A stretch of 64,000 bases of DNA. Origin: Marinobacterium litorale DSM 23545. GTDB taxonomy: Bacteria; Pseudomonadota; Gammaproteobacteria; Pseudomonadales; Balneatricaceae. Each line of letters starts with the position of its first letter. The first letter of the stretch is position 1. Positions 35,562-44,107 of this stretch are shown here, piece by piece. A model generated the notes under the pieces. The model made no database searches. It saw nothing but the letters and a program-made list of their open reading frames with translations, and was not told where the DNA came from. The translations under genes and the position numbers were made by a program. The stretch lies in contig NZ_AUAZ01000018.1 of the NCBI RefSeq assembly GCF_000428985.1, positions 35,668-99,667 of the forward strand, read 5' to 3'.

Positions 35562-36832
35562 AGCTTTTCCAGTTGGCACCAACGGCTGATAAACAACGCA
35601 TAGGCTTTCAGAACATGGCGGATGGATTCGATATCAACGCTTTCGTCGATACCATGAATATTGCGCGCAACCGGGCCGTAGCAGGTACCCGCAGTACGGC
35701 TGTAAAAATGGAAAGCACGCAGATCCGTGGTACAGGTAGACAAGTACTCTTTCGGTAGTTCATTGGTCAGTGATTGGTGGCAACCGCTGAGTAGTTCGAT
35801 ACCTGGATCACCCAGGTCCACCAGATGCCCTTCAGAGCGGAACCCATGAAAGCGCAGAATCGGCTTCTCGTTGGTAAACGCCTTATCGGTGCGCGCCGCC
35901 TGCTCAACGCAGTCGCTGACCCGCTGCATGATCTCGTTGGCGGACATACCCGGCGGAAAGCCGATACGCCCCTCCATCTGGGCATGGGAGGGCACACTGG
36001 AGGGCCAGTTACCGCCGCTGATGGTACCGATATTGAGGTTGAACGGGCTCGCGATGCGGTCATACGGCGGCTGACGGTGATGCGTATTGAGCTCATCCGC
36101 CAGCGACTTCAGCCAGGGGATCAGTGACTGGAGCTTCTCAATGGCGTTTTGCCCGGCCGAGGTATCCAACACATGAGCGGGCTTGCCACGCACGCTGACC
36201 TTGAACCAGAGCACACCCACCTGCCCCGAGTAAATCTGAGGCCCGAACGGCTCAGGTATCAGCACGAAATCACCACCGAACCCCTGTTGCAGGCAGGCCA
36301 GCGCACCGTTGCCGGAGCACTCCTCCTCCACCACGGTCTGAATCGTCAGCGGCGATTTGATCTCGAACCCGGCATGACGGACCGCGTGGACGGCGTAGAT
36401 CATCGCGGCCACGCCGGACTGCATATCACCGGCGCCGCGACCGTACAGCCAGCCATCTTTGCGCCAGGGCTCGTTGGGTGCCTGCGTCCACATATCGGGC
36501 GGATCGGCACTGACCACATCCAGATGGCCATTCAGCACCAGCGTCTTACCCTGTGCGCCCGGGTTCAGCTGTGAGACCAGGTTATATTTGTTCTCGTGAT
36601 CCCACTCCACCGGCGCGTACAGCGCATGGCCACAGAGGGCGTCATGCTTCATCTCGACCCGCCGCACCGGCAGATTCAGACCCTCCAACTGGCGCTCAAC
36701 CACATCGAGTACACCCTGCTCACGGTTCAGCACGGCATACTGACGAACCATCTCTTCTGTGAAGTTCAGCGCGTCATCGAAGACCCGGTCGCAGCTTTCG
36801 AGAATCCGCTGCTCGTGACTGGCAATCGTCAT
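35558..36832 (-). CDS. M20-family amidohydrolase (ArgE/DapE-like deacylase)
   Basis: A 424-residue zinc peptidase-family enzyme that hydrolyses an amide bond of an N-acylated amino acid or related compound. The metal-binding signatures are LNGHLDVVSADPPDMW, GRGAGDMQSG, the catalytic VEEECSGNGA and PEPFG. The lid/dimerisation domain lies between about 190 and 300. It overlaps both neighbours by 4 bases, so it is an integral operon member. The acyl group and substrate cannot be read from sequence. Confidence 0.88.
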   Translation of the reverse strand: MTIASHEQRILESCDRVFDDALNFTEEMVRQYAVLNREQGVLDVVERQLEGLNLPVRRVEMKHDALCGHALYAPVEWDHENKYNLVSQLNPGAQGKTLVLNGHLDVVSADPPDMWTQAPNEPWRKDGWLYGRGAGDMQSGVAAMIYAVHAVRHAGFEIKSPLTIQTVVEEECSGNGALACLQQGFGGDFVLIPEPFGPQIYSGQVGVLWFKVSVRGKPAHVLDTSAGQNAIEKLQSLIPWLKSLADELNTHHRQPPYDRIASPFNLNIGTISGGNWPSSVPSHAQMEGRIGFPPGMSANEIMQRVSDCVEQAARTDKAFTNEKPILRFHGFRSEGHLVDLGDPGIELLSGCHQSLTNELPKEYLSTCTTDLRAFHFYSRTAGTCYGPVARNIHGIDESVDIESIRHVLKAYALFISRWCQLEKL

Positions 36833-37476
36833 ACTGCCTCCACTGATGCTGGAATGATCAGATCAGCTTCGGTAATCGCGCGCAGCGCCTCATCGCTGAT
36901 CGCCTCGAGCTTTTCGCGCACCACGAGCCCATCGTCGGTTACATCAATCACCGCTTTCTCGGTGATGATCCGCGATACGCAGCCGGCAGCCGTCAGTGGC
37001 AAGCGGCACTGCTTGAGAATCTTGGGGTTGCCCTTCTTGTCACAGTGCGTTGTCAGCACAACGATACGGGGCGTTTTCTGCGCCAGTTCCATCGCCCCGC
37101 CGATGCCGGGCGAGAACTTGCCCGGAATCTTCCAGTTAGCCAGATTGCCGTGCTGATCCACCTCGAAAGCGCCGATCATGGTCAGATCGATCTTACCGCG
37201 ACGGATCATGGCGAATGAGACCGCACTGTCAAAGAAAGCGCTGCCGGGCCGTGTGGCGACATAAGCACCAGCGGAATCGATCAGAAAAGGGTCCATCAGC
37301 TCTGGCTCAGCCTGTTTCCAGGCGCCAAGCACGCCATTCTCGGCATGGATCAGCACATCCATCCGTTCCGGCAGCTCGTGGATCACCTGGGTGGGCAGAC
37401 CGATCCCCAGATTGACAATGCTGCCGGGAACAATCTCCTGGGCGGCTCTGGCGATAATACGATCAGTGGCGGACAT
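36829..37476 (-). CDS. 3-oxoacid CoA-transferase, beta subunit
   Basis: A 215-residue subunit of a two-part class I CoA-transferase (succinyl-CoA or acetyl-CoA:3-oxoacid type). The active-site glutamate lies in HAENGVLGAW and the glycine-rich VNLGIGLPTQV is conserved. The start at 37476 (MSATDRIIAR) has GGAG four bases upstream and overlaps the alpha-subunit end by 14 bases. Confidence 0.88.
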   Translation of the reverse strand: MSATDRIIARAAQEIVPGSIVNLGIGLPTQVIHELPERMDVLIHAENGVLGAWKQAEPELMDPFLIDSAGAYVATRPGSAFFDSAVSFAMIRRGKIDLTMIGAFEVDQHGNLANWKIPGKFSPGIGGAMELAQKTPRIVVLTTHCDKKGNPKILKQCRLPLTAAGCVSRIITEKAVIDVTDDGLVVREKLEAISDEALRAITEADLIIPASVEAV

Positions 37477-38158
37477 GATGCTCCATGATTCCATAGTCAT
37501 TGGTCAGCGCAGGCAGCAGTACCAGACTGCTGACAAAGGCGCTGGGTGTGTGAATCATCGCCGGCTCCAGACGCCCCGGAGGCTGGCAGTCGGCCGTTTC
37601 AGCAATCACCTGGTCAGCGGCCATCGCCATCAGCGGACTGAAGTTGATGGCGGTGCCGCGATAGATCAGGTTGCCGTAGTTGTCAGCGTGGGCCGCATGT
37701 ATCAGGGCGAAATCAGCGCGCAGCGCCATCTCCACCTTGTAGCGTTGGCCCTGCCATTCCAGCAGCTGCTCCGGGCGGGTGATCTCGGACTCCATCCCGA
37801 TATCGGACAGAAATCCAAAGCTGCCGGCCCCGGCGGTGCGAATCTTTTCCGCGAAGATCCCCTGCGGGTGAAATTCCACCTCCAGTGCCCCGCTGTTCAT
37901 CATCTCGATCACACTGCGGTTCAGGCCGATATGGGTCGCGATGAGCCGATCCACCTGACCGTTCTCGATCAGCTTGCTGATACCGATACCCGCTTCATTG
38001 GCGTCGTTCTTGATCAGCGTCAGGTTGCGCTGCCCCTGCCTCAGGAGCTCGTCTATCAGGCTGAAGGGTGTGCCCGGGCTGCCGAAGCCACCCACCATGA
38101 TGCTGGCGCCATCGGGAATCTGCCCGATCGCCTCTTCGATTGTCTGCTGTTTATTCAT
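37463..38158 (-). CDS. 3-oxoacid CoA-transferase, alpha subunit
   Basis: A 231-residue partner subunit. It shows the CoA-binding segment GASIMVGGFGSPGTP and the N-terminal fold of AtoD/ScoA. It begins one base inside the ABC ATPase stop (TGATG), so it is translated with the transporter genes. The two subunits would activate a 3-oxo acid to its CoA thioester for the thiolase downstream. Confidence 0.88.
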   Translation of the reverse strand: MNKQQTIEEAIGQIPDGASIMVGGFGSPGTPFSLIDELLRQGQRNLTLIKNDANEAGIGISKLIENGQVDRLIATHIGLNRSVIEMMNSGALEVEFHPQGIFAEKIRTAGAGSFGFLSDIGMESEITRPEQLLEWQGQRYKVEMALRADFALIHAAHADNYGNLIYRGTAINFSPLMAMAADQVIAETADCQPPGRLEPAMIHTPSAFVSSLVLLPALTNDYGIMEHHVRH

Positions 38159-38913
38159 CAGTGAATGCTGGCCAGAAACTGCTGTGTACGTTGATGCTGG
38201 GGGTTGCCGAACACTTCATCCGGCGAACCCTCTTCGACAATAAAGCCGCCATCCATGAAGATGACCCGATCAGCCACTTTGCGGGCGAACTCCATCTCAT
38301 GGGTGACGATCAGCATCGTCATTCCCTCCTTGGCCAGCTTCTCCATAACGCTGAGCACTTCGCCGACCAGCTCCGGGTCCAGCGCTGAGGTGGGCTCATC
38401 AAAGAGCATCACGCTGGGGTTCATGGCCAGCGCGCGCACGATAGCCACGCGCTGTTTCTGGCCGCCGGAGAGCATATCCGGATAAGCATCCCGCTTGTCC
38501 GCAAGCCCGACACTGGTCAGCAGCTCCATCGCTTTATCGGTGGCTTCCTGCTTGTTCTGCTTGAGCACCTGTACTGGCCCTTCAATCACGTTTTCCAGAA
38601 TCGACATATGGGGGAACAGATGGAAGTGCTGGAACACCATCCCCAGGTTCGCCCGCACCTTGCACAGGTGTTTATCAAACGCCTTGCCCTTCAGCGAGGT
38701 ATCGTTGATAAACATGCCGTTCACATGGATCTCGCCCGCCGTGGGCTCCTCCAGGTGATTGATGGTGCGCAGCAGGGTGCTCTTACCGGAGCCACTGGGG
38801 CCGATAATGCAGATCACCTCACCGGCTTCCACCTTCAGATCCACCGAACGCAGCACCTCAAGATCGCCGTAGCACTTCTTTAGCGCATCGATTCTGACGA
38901 TATAGTCACTCAT
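38158..38913 (-). CDS. Amino-acid ABC transporter ATP-binding protein
   Basis: A 251-residue GlnQ-class ATPase with Walker [10 protein letters not shown], the Q-loop, signature [11 protein letters not shown] and Walker [13 protein letters not shown]. It energises uptake through the adjacent permease. AAGGAGATAAC precedes its ATG, and it lies 2 bases after the permease stop. Confidence 0.93.
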   Translation of the reverse strand: MSDYIVRIDALKKCYGDLEVLRSVDLKVEAGEVICIIGPSGSGKSTLLRTINHLEEPTAGEIHVNGMFINDTSLKGKAFDKHLCKVRANLGMVFQHFHLFPHMSILENVIEGPVQVLKQNKQEATDKAMELLTSVGLADKRDAYPDMLSGGQKQRVAIVRALAMNPSVMLFDEPTSALDPELVGEVLSVMEKLAKEGMTMLIVTHEMEFARKVADRVIFMDGGFIVEEGSPDEVFGNPQHQRTQQFLASIH

Positions 38914-38915
38914 TG

Positions 38916-39578
38916 TTATCTCCTTGAAGTCTTCAGGTGCATACGCTTTTCAACCACCCGCAGCGCCATGGCCGTGGCCGTGGTCATCACCGCGTAGAGC
39001 ATGGTGGCGGCAAGATAAAGCTCGAAAGGCTTATAGGTAGTGCCTACCAGCTGCTGAGTCTTCATGGTCAGCTCCACCAGCGTGATGGTGGAAACCAGTG
39101 AGGTGTCCTTGATCAGAATGATGAAGTTATTCCCCAGCGGCGGAATGATGTTGCGTACCGCCTGCGGCAGAATAATCCGGCGCATGGTCTGCGCGTGGTT
39201 CATGCCGATTGAGAGCGCCGCCTCAGTCTGGCCGTGACTGATCGATTGAATACCACCACGGATGGTTTCCGCGTTATAGGCACCCACGTTCAGCGCCAGA
39301 CCCAGCACACCGGAAACAAAGGGAGACAGATCCAGTCCGAACTGAGGCAACCCGTAGTAGATCAGGAACAGCTGCACCAGCAGCGGCGTTGAACGGATCA
39401 ACCAGATATAGAAACTGGCGATACCGTAGAACAGTCGGTTTCTGGAGAGCCGTGCCAGCGCGGCCGCCAACCCGAATACCAACCCCAGCACCAGCGAGAT
39501 GACGGAGATGTAGAGGGTCAGCAGAGCCGCTTCCGACAGAATCGGCAAATACTTGACGATGATTGCCCAGTCGAACAT
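38916..39578 (-). CDS. Amino-acid ABC transporter permease
   Basis: A 220-residue inner-membrane permease of the HisM/YecS type with five or so helices and the cytoplasmic EAA loop [20 protein letters not shown] that docks the ATPase. Only one permease gene is present, so the channel is probably a homodimer, as in cystine-type systems. Confidence 0.93.
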   Translation of the reverse strand: MFDWAIIVKYLPILSEAALLTLYISVISLVLGLVFGLAAALARLSRNRLFYGIASFYIWLIRSTPLLVQLFLIYYGLPQFGLDLSPFVSGVLGLALNVGAYNAETIRGGIQSISHGQTEAALSIGMNHAQTMRRIILPQAVRNIIPPLGNNFIILIKDTSLVSTITLVELTMKTQQLVGTTYKPFELYLAATMLYAVMTTATAMALRVVEKRMHLKTSRR

Positions 39579-39590
39579 CGGTAGCGCTCC

Positions 39591-40355
39591 TTATCGGATG
39601 TCGGTGCCGAACCACTTCTCGCTGATCTGCTGATAGGTACCATCAGCCTGCATGTCAGCGATCGCCTTGTTGATGGCGGCCAGCAGTTCCGGGTTTTCTT
39701 TCTGAAGCGCGATACCGATCAACTCCGGGTAGAGCAGATCACCGGCCATCTGGATATTCATACCCTTATCCTTGATCGCCATAATCCCGGTGAGACGGTC
39801 GGTAACAAAGCCGGAGATGCGACCGGACTGGGTTTCCATCATCATCTGCGGAACACCCTTGTAGGTGCGGATTTCCACTTCCGGAGCGTTCTTGCGCAGC
39901 CACTCTTCAAAGGTGGTACCCAGGGTCACGCCGATTTTCTTACCGGACATATCCTGGATATCGCCGATATCCGAGTCTTTTTTGACAAACAGCTGAGCAC
40001 CGGAGCGGTAGTAAGGATCGGAGAAGTCGATGGTTTTCAGGCGCTCATCGGTGATCGCCATGGAACCGATAATGGTGTCGTAGCGATTGGCCAGGAGACC
40101 GGCGATGATGCCATCCCAGGCGGTGGCGATGGGCGTACCCTCAACACCGATCCGCTTGGCGATCTCCTTGCCGATCTCCACGTCAAACCCGGCCAGATCA
40201 CCCTGCTCGTCAACAAAGTTGAACGGAGGATAGGCACCAGACATGGCAAAGGTGATTTCGTTTTCAGACTTAACGGTATCCAGCCCATCAGCCGCCTGAG
40301 CCCCGGTGGTCAGTGCCAGCCCCAGGCAGGCACCCATCAGCATTTTCTTCAGCAT
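39591..40355 (-). CDS. Periplasmic amino-acid-binding protein
   Basis: A 254-residue solute-binding protein with a signal peptide (residues 1-21, ending GAQA). The family residues that hold an alpha-amino acid are retained: Arg105 (TDERLKTIDFSDPYY), which grips the carboxylate, and Asp186 (FVTDRLTG), which grips the amino group. So its ligand probably keeps an amino-acid head group. It resembles cystine-binding FliY/TcyJ, but the operon's enzymes argue for another ligand. AAGAGGAAATAACC precedes the ATG. Confidence 0.9.
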   Translation of the reverse strand: MLKKMLMGACLGLALTTGAQAADGLDTVKSENEITFAMSGAYPPFNFVDEQGDLAGFDVEIGKEIAKRIGVEGTPIATAWDGIIAGLLANRYDTIIGSMAITDERLKTIDFSDPYYRSGAQLFVKKDSDIGDIQDMSGKKIGVTLGTTFEEWLRKNAPEVEIRTYKGVPQMMMETQSGRISGFVTDRLTGIMAIKDKGMNIQMAGDLLYPELIGIALQKENPELLAAINKAIADMQADGTYQQISEKWFGTDIR

Positions 40356-40384
40356 GGTTATTTCCTCTTCTTGTTTCCTTGGAT

Positions 40385-41701
40385 TTAGAGCGCGCCCAGA
40401 TCGGACAGACTCTGATCAAACAGGGACAGGATCTCGTCGATCTCCCCACGACTAACGGTCAGCGGCGGCGTAATTAATACGTGATCGCCGCGGACCCCAT
40501 CCAGGCAGCGCCGCGGGTAGATCAGAAGACCTCGCTCCTTGGCAAGCCGGGTAATTTCGTTGAACATATTGCGCTCGGCGGGCCAGGGTTCGCGGCTATC
40601 GCGATCGGCCACCAGCTCAACGCCCTGCAGCAGTCCAATCCCACGCACATTGCCGATGCAGGCGTATTTTTCAGCCAGCTTTTCCAGCCCTTGGCGTAGA
40701 TAGCCCCCCTGCTCGGCCGCATTAGCCACCAGGTTCTGCTCTTTGGTTGCGCGTATAACGGCGAGCCCCGTAGCGCAGGCCAGCGGGTTACCGGCGTAGG
40801 TATGGCCGTGCATAAACCCTCCGCTGGCCATAACGCTGTCCACCAGCTCCTGACGGGCCAGCATGGCAGCCACCGGGTAGTAGCCGGCACCAAGCCCCTT
40901 CGCCAACGCCAGCAGATCGGGTTTCACGCCCCAGTGCTGGTAGGCGAACCACTGTCCGGTGCGGCCCATACCGGAAAGCACCTCATCAAGAATCAGCAGG
41001 CAGCCATGCCGATCACAGATCTCGCGAATACCCTCCATGTACTGTTTATTCAGCATCCGCGCACCGGTACTGGCACCGCCCACCGGCTCCAGCGCAATCG
41101 CGATAATGCGATCGCCGCCGACACTGGCGATGGCCGCTTCGGTTTCTGCCAGTACCGCAGCAACATGGCTTTCAATAGAGTCTTCGCTGTAACGGTAAAA
41201 GTCGGGAGACGGAACTTTGAGCGAGCCCAGGGTGATATCGGTAAACGGCGCTTCCAAGGGTTGGTAGCCGGTCAGACTCAAAGCGCCCAGGGTACTGCCG
41301 TGGTAGGAGGGACGCAGAGAAACAAAATGGCTGCGCCGAGATTCGCCGATGCTGACAAAATATTGCCGCGCCAGCTTCATCGCACTCTCCACGGCCTCGG
41401 ACCCACTACCAACAAAAAACACCTTATCCAGGTCACCCTCGCTCAGGCCCACCAGCTCCTCGGCCAGATCAACAGCCACCTGACTTTCGAACTGGGTCCG
41501 GTAACTGAACGCAACCTTATCGAGCTGTGCGGTCATCGCCGCCTTCACCGCCGGGTGGTTGTGCCCGAGGTTACAGGTAATGGCGCCGGAGCAGGCGTCG
41601 ATATAACGCTTACCGTCGGTATCCCAGATATAAACACCATCGGCATGAGAAACCAGCGGCAACTGACCACTGGCCTGATAGAACAGAGCATTTCCGGCCA
41701 T
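40385..41701 (-). CDS. Class III (omega-type) aminotransferase
   Basis: A 438-residue PLP enzyme. The active-site lysine is in LLALAKGLGAGYYP, the PLP-phosphate motif is GSGSEAVESAMKLAR, and the aspartate that pairs with the cofactor ring is in LLILDEVLSGMGRTG. Class III transaminases act on terminal, beta or gamma amino groups rather than simple alpha-amino acids. It heads the eight-gene operon, so a 3-oxo acid made here could feed the CoA-transferase and thiolase. The divergent LysR gene begins 197 bases away. Confidence 0.88.
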   Translation of the reverse strand: MAGNALFYQASGQLPLVSHADGVYIWDTDGKRYIDACSGAITCNLGHNHPAVKAAMTAQLDKVAFSYRTQFESQVAVDLAEELVGLSEGDLDKVFFVGSGSEAVESAMKLARQYFVSIGESRRSHFVSLRPSYHGSTLGALSLTGYQPLEAPFTDITLGSLKVPSPDFYRYSEDSIESHVAAVLAETEAAIASVGGDRIIAIALEPVGGASTGARMLNKQYMEGIREICDRHGCLLILDEVLSGMGRTGQWFAYQHWGVKPDLLALAKGLGAGYYPVAAMLARQELVDSVMASGGFMHGHTYAGNPLACATGLAVIRATKEQNLVANAAEQGGYLRQGLEKLAEKYACIGNVRGIGLLQGVELVADRDSREPWPAERNMFNEITRLAKERGLLIYPRRCLDGVRGDHVLITPPLTVSRGEIDEILSLFDQSLSDLGAL

Positions 41702-41788
41702 CTAACCCAACCACTCCACTACGGTGAAAAAAGAAACAATTTTGTGTTGGGGGGATTATAGGAACAGAAAATTTTTTATTTCAACGCA

Positions 41789-41804
41789 TAATGTTTTTTC
41801 ATTA
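41789..41804. promoter_or_regulatory. Candidate LysR operator in AT-rich intergenic DNA
   Basis: TAATG-TTTTTT-CATTA inverted repeat midway between the aminotransferase and the LysR gene. The 41702-41897 gap is conspicuously AT-rich, as expected for a divergent promoter region. Confidence 0.4.
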
Positions 41805-41897
41805 AAATATGATTTTTAGTCATCAACTTTATCGCAAAACCTCTGCCTTCATCAGCATACATAAATATTTATAAATCAATTAATTAGGGTTAAATAA

Positions 41898-42800
41898 GTG
41901 GCTGATATCAATCTTAGTTCGCTCAAGGCGCTCATCATTTTCAAAACACTCTATGAGCAGGGCACGGCTACCCGAACAGCCAGAGAGCTGGGGATCACTC
42001 AATCCGGGGTCAGCCGCTCACTGGGCCAACTGGAAGAAAATATCGGTATGGCGTTGTTTATGCGTCATAAGAAACGTCTGGTGCCGATGCCGGAAGCCGA
42101 TGAACTGTATGGCGAGATACTGCGTCTGACCGGCAACCTGGAGGAGATGAAGCACACGATCGTTGCGCTACGAGAATTTGGCGCTTCAAGGATGCGATTG
42201 GCGTCAGCACCTGCGTTGGGGTTCGCGTATGTTCCCCGCCTGATCGCCAATATTCTGCGAATCAACCCGAAGTACAGCATTTATTTCGATATTATGCCGA
42301 GCCCCGATGTGACCCGCGCTGTCGAATCAGGGTCTTTTGATGCCGGCTTCGTCACTCTACCGGTAAACACCCAGACACTGGTGGTCGAGGAGCTGTTTTC
42401 GGTCAAGGCGGTCTGTCTGGTGCCCAAGAATCACCCACTGGCAGATGCCGATGTTATCGACGTAAAAGATCTCAGGGGACAACACCTGGTAATCCCGAAC
42501 CAACCCAACCTGGCCGCGGACCAGCTCCTGGCGCTGATTAATGAAAAAAGGATCCGCATCGCGGGTAAAACGGAAGCGAACATCGCAGCGATCTGCTCGC
42601 TGGTGGCCAACGGTGTCGGTATCAGCCTGATCAATCCGATCACCGCATTTGATAACCTGGCGGCGACAAAAGACTTCCTGATCAAGCCTTTTGAGCCCAC
42701 CTTCCACTATAGCTTCGGGCTGGTTTATCGACAGAGCTGGGCCGGCAACCAGCTGATCGATCACTTGAAGAAACACCTGCCGGACTTACCCAACCTCTAG
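41898..42800 (+). CDS. LysR regulator of the catabolic operon
   Basis: A 300-residue LysR protein starting at GTG. Its N-terminal helix-turn-helix (TARELGITQSGVSRSLGQLE) precedes an effector domain similar in general type to opine/amino-acid responsive regulators. Divergent placement next to the aminotransferase makes it the likely substrate-responsive activator of the eight-gene operon. The last 15 bases overlap the convergent GIY-YIG gene. Confidence 0.85.
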   Translation: MADINLSSLKALIIFKTLYEQGTATRTARELGITQSGVSRSLGQLEENIGMALFMRHKKRLVPMPEADELYGEILRLTGNLEEMKHTIVALREFGASRMRLASAPALGFAYVPRLIANILRINPKYSIYFDIMPSPDVTRAVESGSFDAGFVTLPVNTQTLVVEELFSVKAVCLVPKNHPLADADVIDVKDLRGQHLVIPNQPNLAADQLLALINEKRIRIAGKTEANIAAICSLVANGVGISLINPITAFDNLAATKDFLIKPFEPTFHYSFGLVYRQSWAGNQLIDHLKKHLPDLPNL

Positions 42801-43073
42801 TTCGGAAGCCGCATCTGTCGGCACAGAGGCGATCAGCCTGAGCTTGGCGCTGCGGCTAAGCTGCTTGATCGCCCACTCCCGTTTCGACGCAGCGGCGCGA
42901 TCCGGGTGACACTCGCACCAGACCCGTTGTACCGGCCGCCTGGCCCGGGTATAACGGGCACCCAGGCGCCCGCCGGCATTGTGCTCGCGCTCCCGGCGCT
43001 CAAGGTCGGTGGTTATGCCGGTATAGAAACTGCCATCGGCACAGCGCAAAATATAGACATACCACTGCTGCAT
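42786..43073 (-). CDS. GIY-YIG family nuclease, YhbQ-like
   Basis: A 95-residue single-domain protein with the GIY-YIG signature YVYILRCADGSFYTGIT and conserved Arg (LERREREHN). Small GIY-YIG proteins of this type include E. coli YhbQ; the role is not settled. The ATG at 43073 (MQQWYVYIL) is at the domain start; no good ribosome binding site is visible. The 3' end overlaps the LysR gene. Confidence 0.85.
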   Translation of the reverse strand: MQQWYVYILRCADGSFYTGITTDLERREREHNAGGRLGARYTRARRPVQRVWCECHPDRAAASKREWAIKQLSRSAKLRLIASVPTDAASELEVG

Positions 43074-43142
43074 GGACAGAAGTGTGCCACAGCCTTTTGT
43101 ACGGCGCACTGAGAACGCGCACCGCGAGGGATAATCGATAAC

Positions 43143-43895
43143 GTGACCCGCCGAACCCGTAATCGCTATTTTCAGTGCCAAAAGTTCCGAATCGAACAGG
43201 GCGATTCCGCCATGAAAGTGACGACCGACGCCTGCGCTCTGGGGGCCTGGGCACCACTGCCAACCCAGGGGCATTTGCTCGATATCGGAACCGGCACCGG
43301 GCTGCTGGCACTGTTCGCCGCCCAGCGATCGCCTGAGCTGATTATCGATGCGGTAGAGCTGGATTCCGCCGCTGCGGCCCAGGCCAGAGCTAACTTTGGC
43401 CAAAGCCCGTTCAGTGAACGCCTTCAAGTTATCGAGCAGGATATCCGCCAATACCGTCCCGACATCCGATACGACTGCATACTGTCGAACCCGCCCTTCT
43501 TTTCAGACTCCACACCCAATCGCTGTGATCGGCTCAGCCAGGCCCGACATGACAGCCATCTGCCTTTGGCTGATTTGGTCGTTAGCGTAAGCGAGCTCCT
43601 TGCCAGCGAGGGACGTGCGTATCTGCTTTTACCCTGCGAAAGTCAGCCCCGGTTGCGGACGCTGCTTGAGCAGAACGGCCTCTACCTGCGCCACCAGTTG
43701 TCACTGATCAGCCAGCCCGGCGATGCGCCCCACCGCCATATTCTGACACTGGCACGTCAGCCAGGCGACTGTGAACATGAGACCCTGACCCTCTACCGTG
43801 CGCACCCGGTGCATAGCCGAGAGGCCGGCCGTCTGTTTTATCCGTTTTACACCCGGCTGCGCTGTGAAGATCCCCGATTTGAACGCCAGCACTAA
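43143..43895 (+). CDS. trmN6: tRNA1(Val) adenine-37 N6-methyltransferase
   Basis: Methylates A37 of tRNA1-Val. The 250-residue protein has YFQCQKFRIEQGDSAMKVTTDA at the N-terminus, SAM motif LDIGTGTGLLAL and the catalytic SNPPFF. The start shown is a GTG with GAGGG 12 bases upstream; a later start is possible but the family N-terminal residues are all within this frame. Confidence 0.9.
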   Translation: MTRRTRNRYFQCQKFRIEQGDSAMKVTTDACALGAWAPLPTQGHLLDIGTGTGLLALFAAQRSPELIIDAVELDSAAAAQARANFGQSPFSERLQVIEQDIRQYRPDIRYDCILSNPPFFSDSTPNRCDRLSQARHDSHLPLADLVVSVSELLASEGRAYLLLPCESQPRLRTLLEQNGLYLRHQLSLISQPGDAPHRHILTLARQPGDCEHETLTLYRAHPVHSREAGRLFYPFYTRLRCEDPRFERQH

Positions 43896-43952
43896 AGTCT
43901 CTACTGCCCAAGTGCCGATTAACCTCGCCACTGTGCGCCTTTTGCTGCGTGC

Positions 43953-43994
43953 GCGTAAGGAGTAGAATTGCTGCCATCCTCTTGCAGCCTACGC
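43953..43994 (+). promoter_or_regulatory. Structured 5' leader element before nhaD
   Basis: GCGTA (43953-43957) pairs with TACGC (43990-43994), enclosing a second helix GCTGC (43970-43974)/GCAGC (43984-43988) with a 9-base loop. The loop's TCCT can pair with AGGA (43958-43961). The arrangement is compact and riboswitch-like. No known motif was matched. Confidence 0.35.
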
Positions 43995-44107
43995 ACTGAC
44001 CCTCTGCCTCGCTCAGGGACCGGCCCGAATACTGGCACTTTTGCGCCCTTTCAGCCTCGCATGATCGACGTCGTCAATGCTGCACTTTCACTTACTGGAG
44101 CATTTCG

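Noticed and set aside
36596..37156. Frames on the plus strand across the M20 and CoA-transferase genes
   Set aside because: Antisense to well-supported operon genes with matched overlaps; no independent signals.
40802..41761. A 319-codon frame antisense to the aminotransferase
   Set aside because: Opposite strand of a certain class III aminotransferase; no support of its own.
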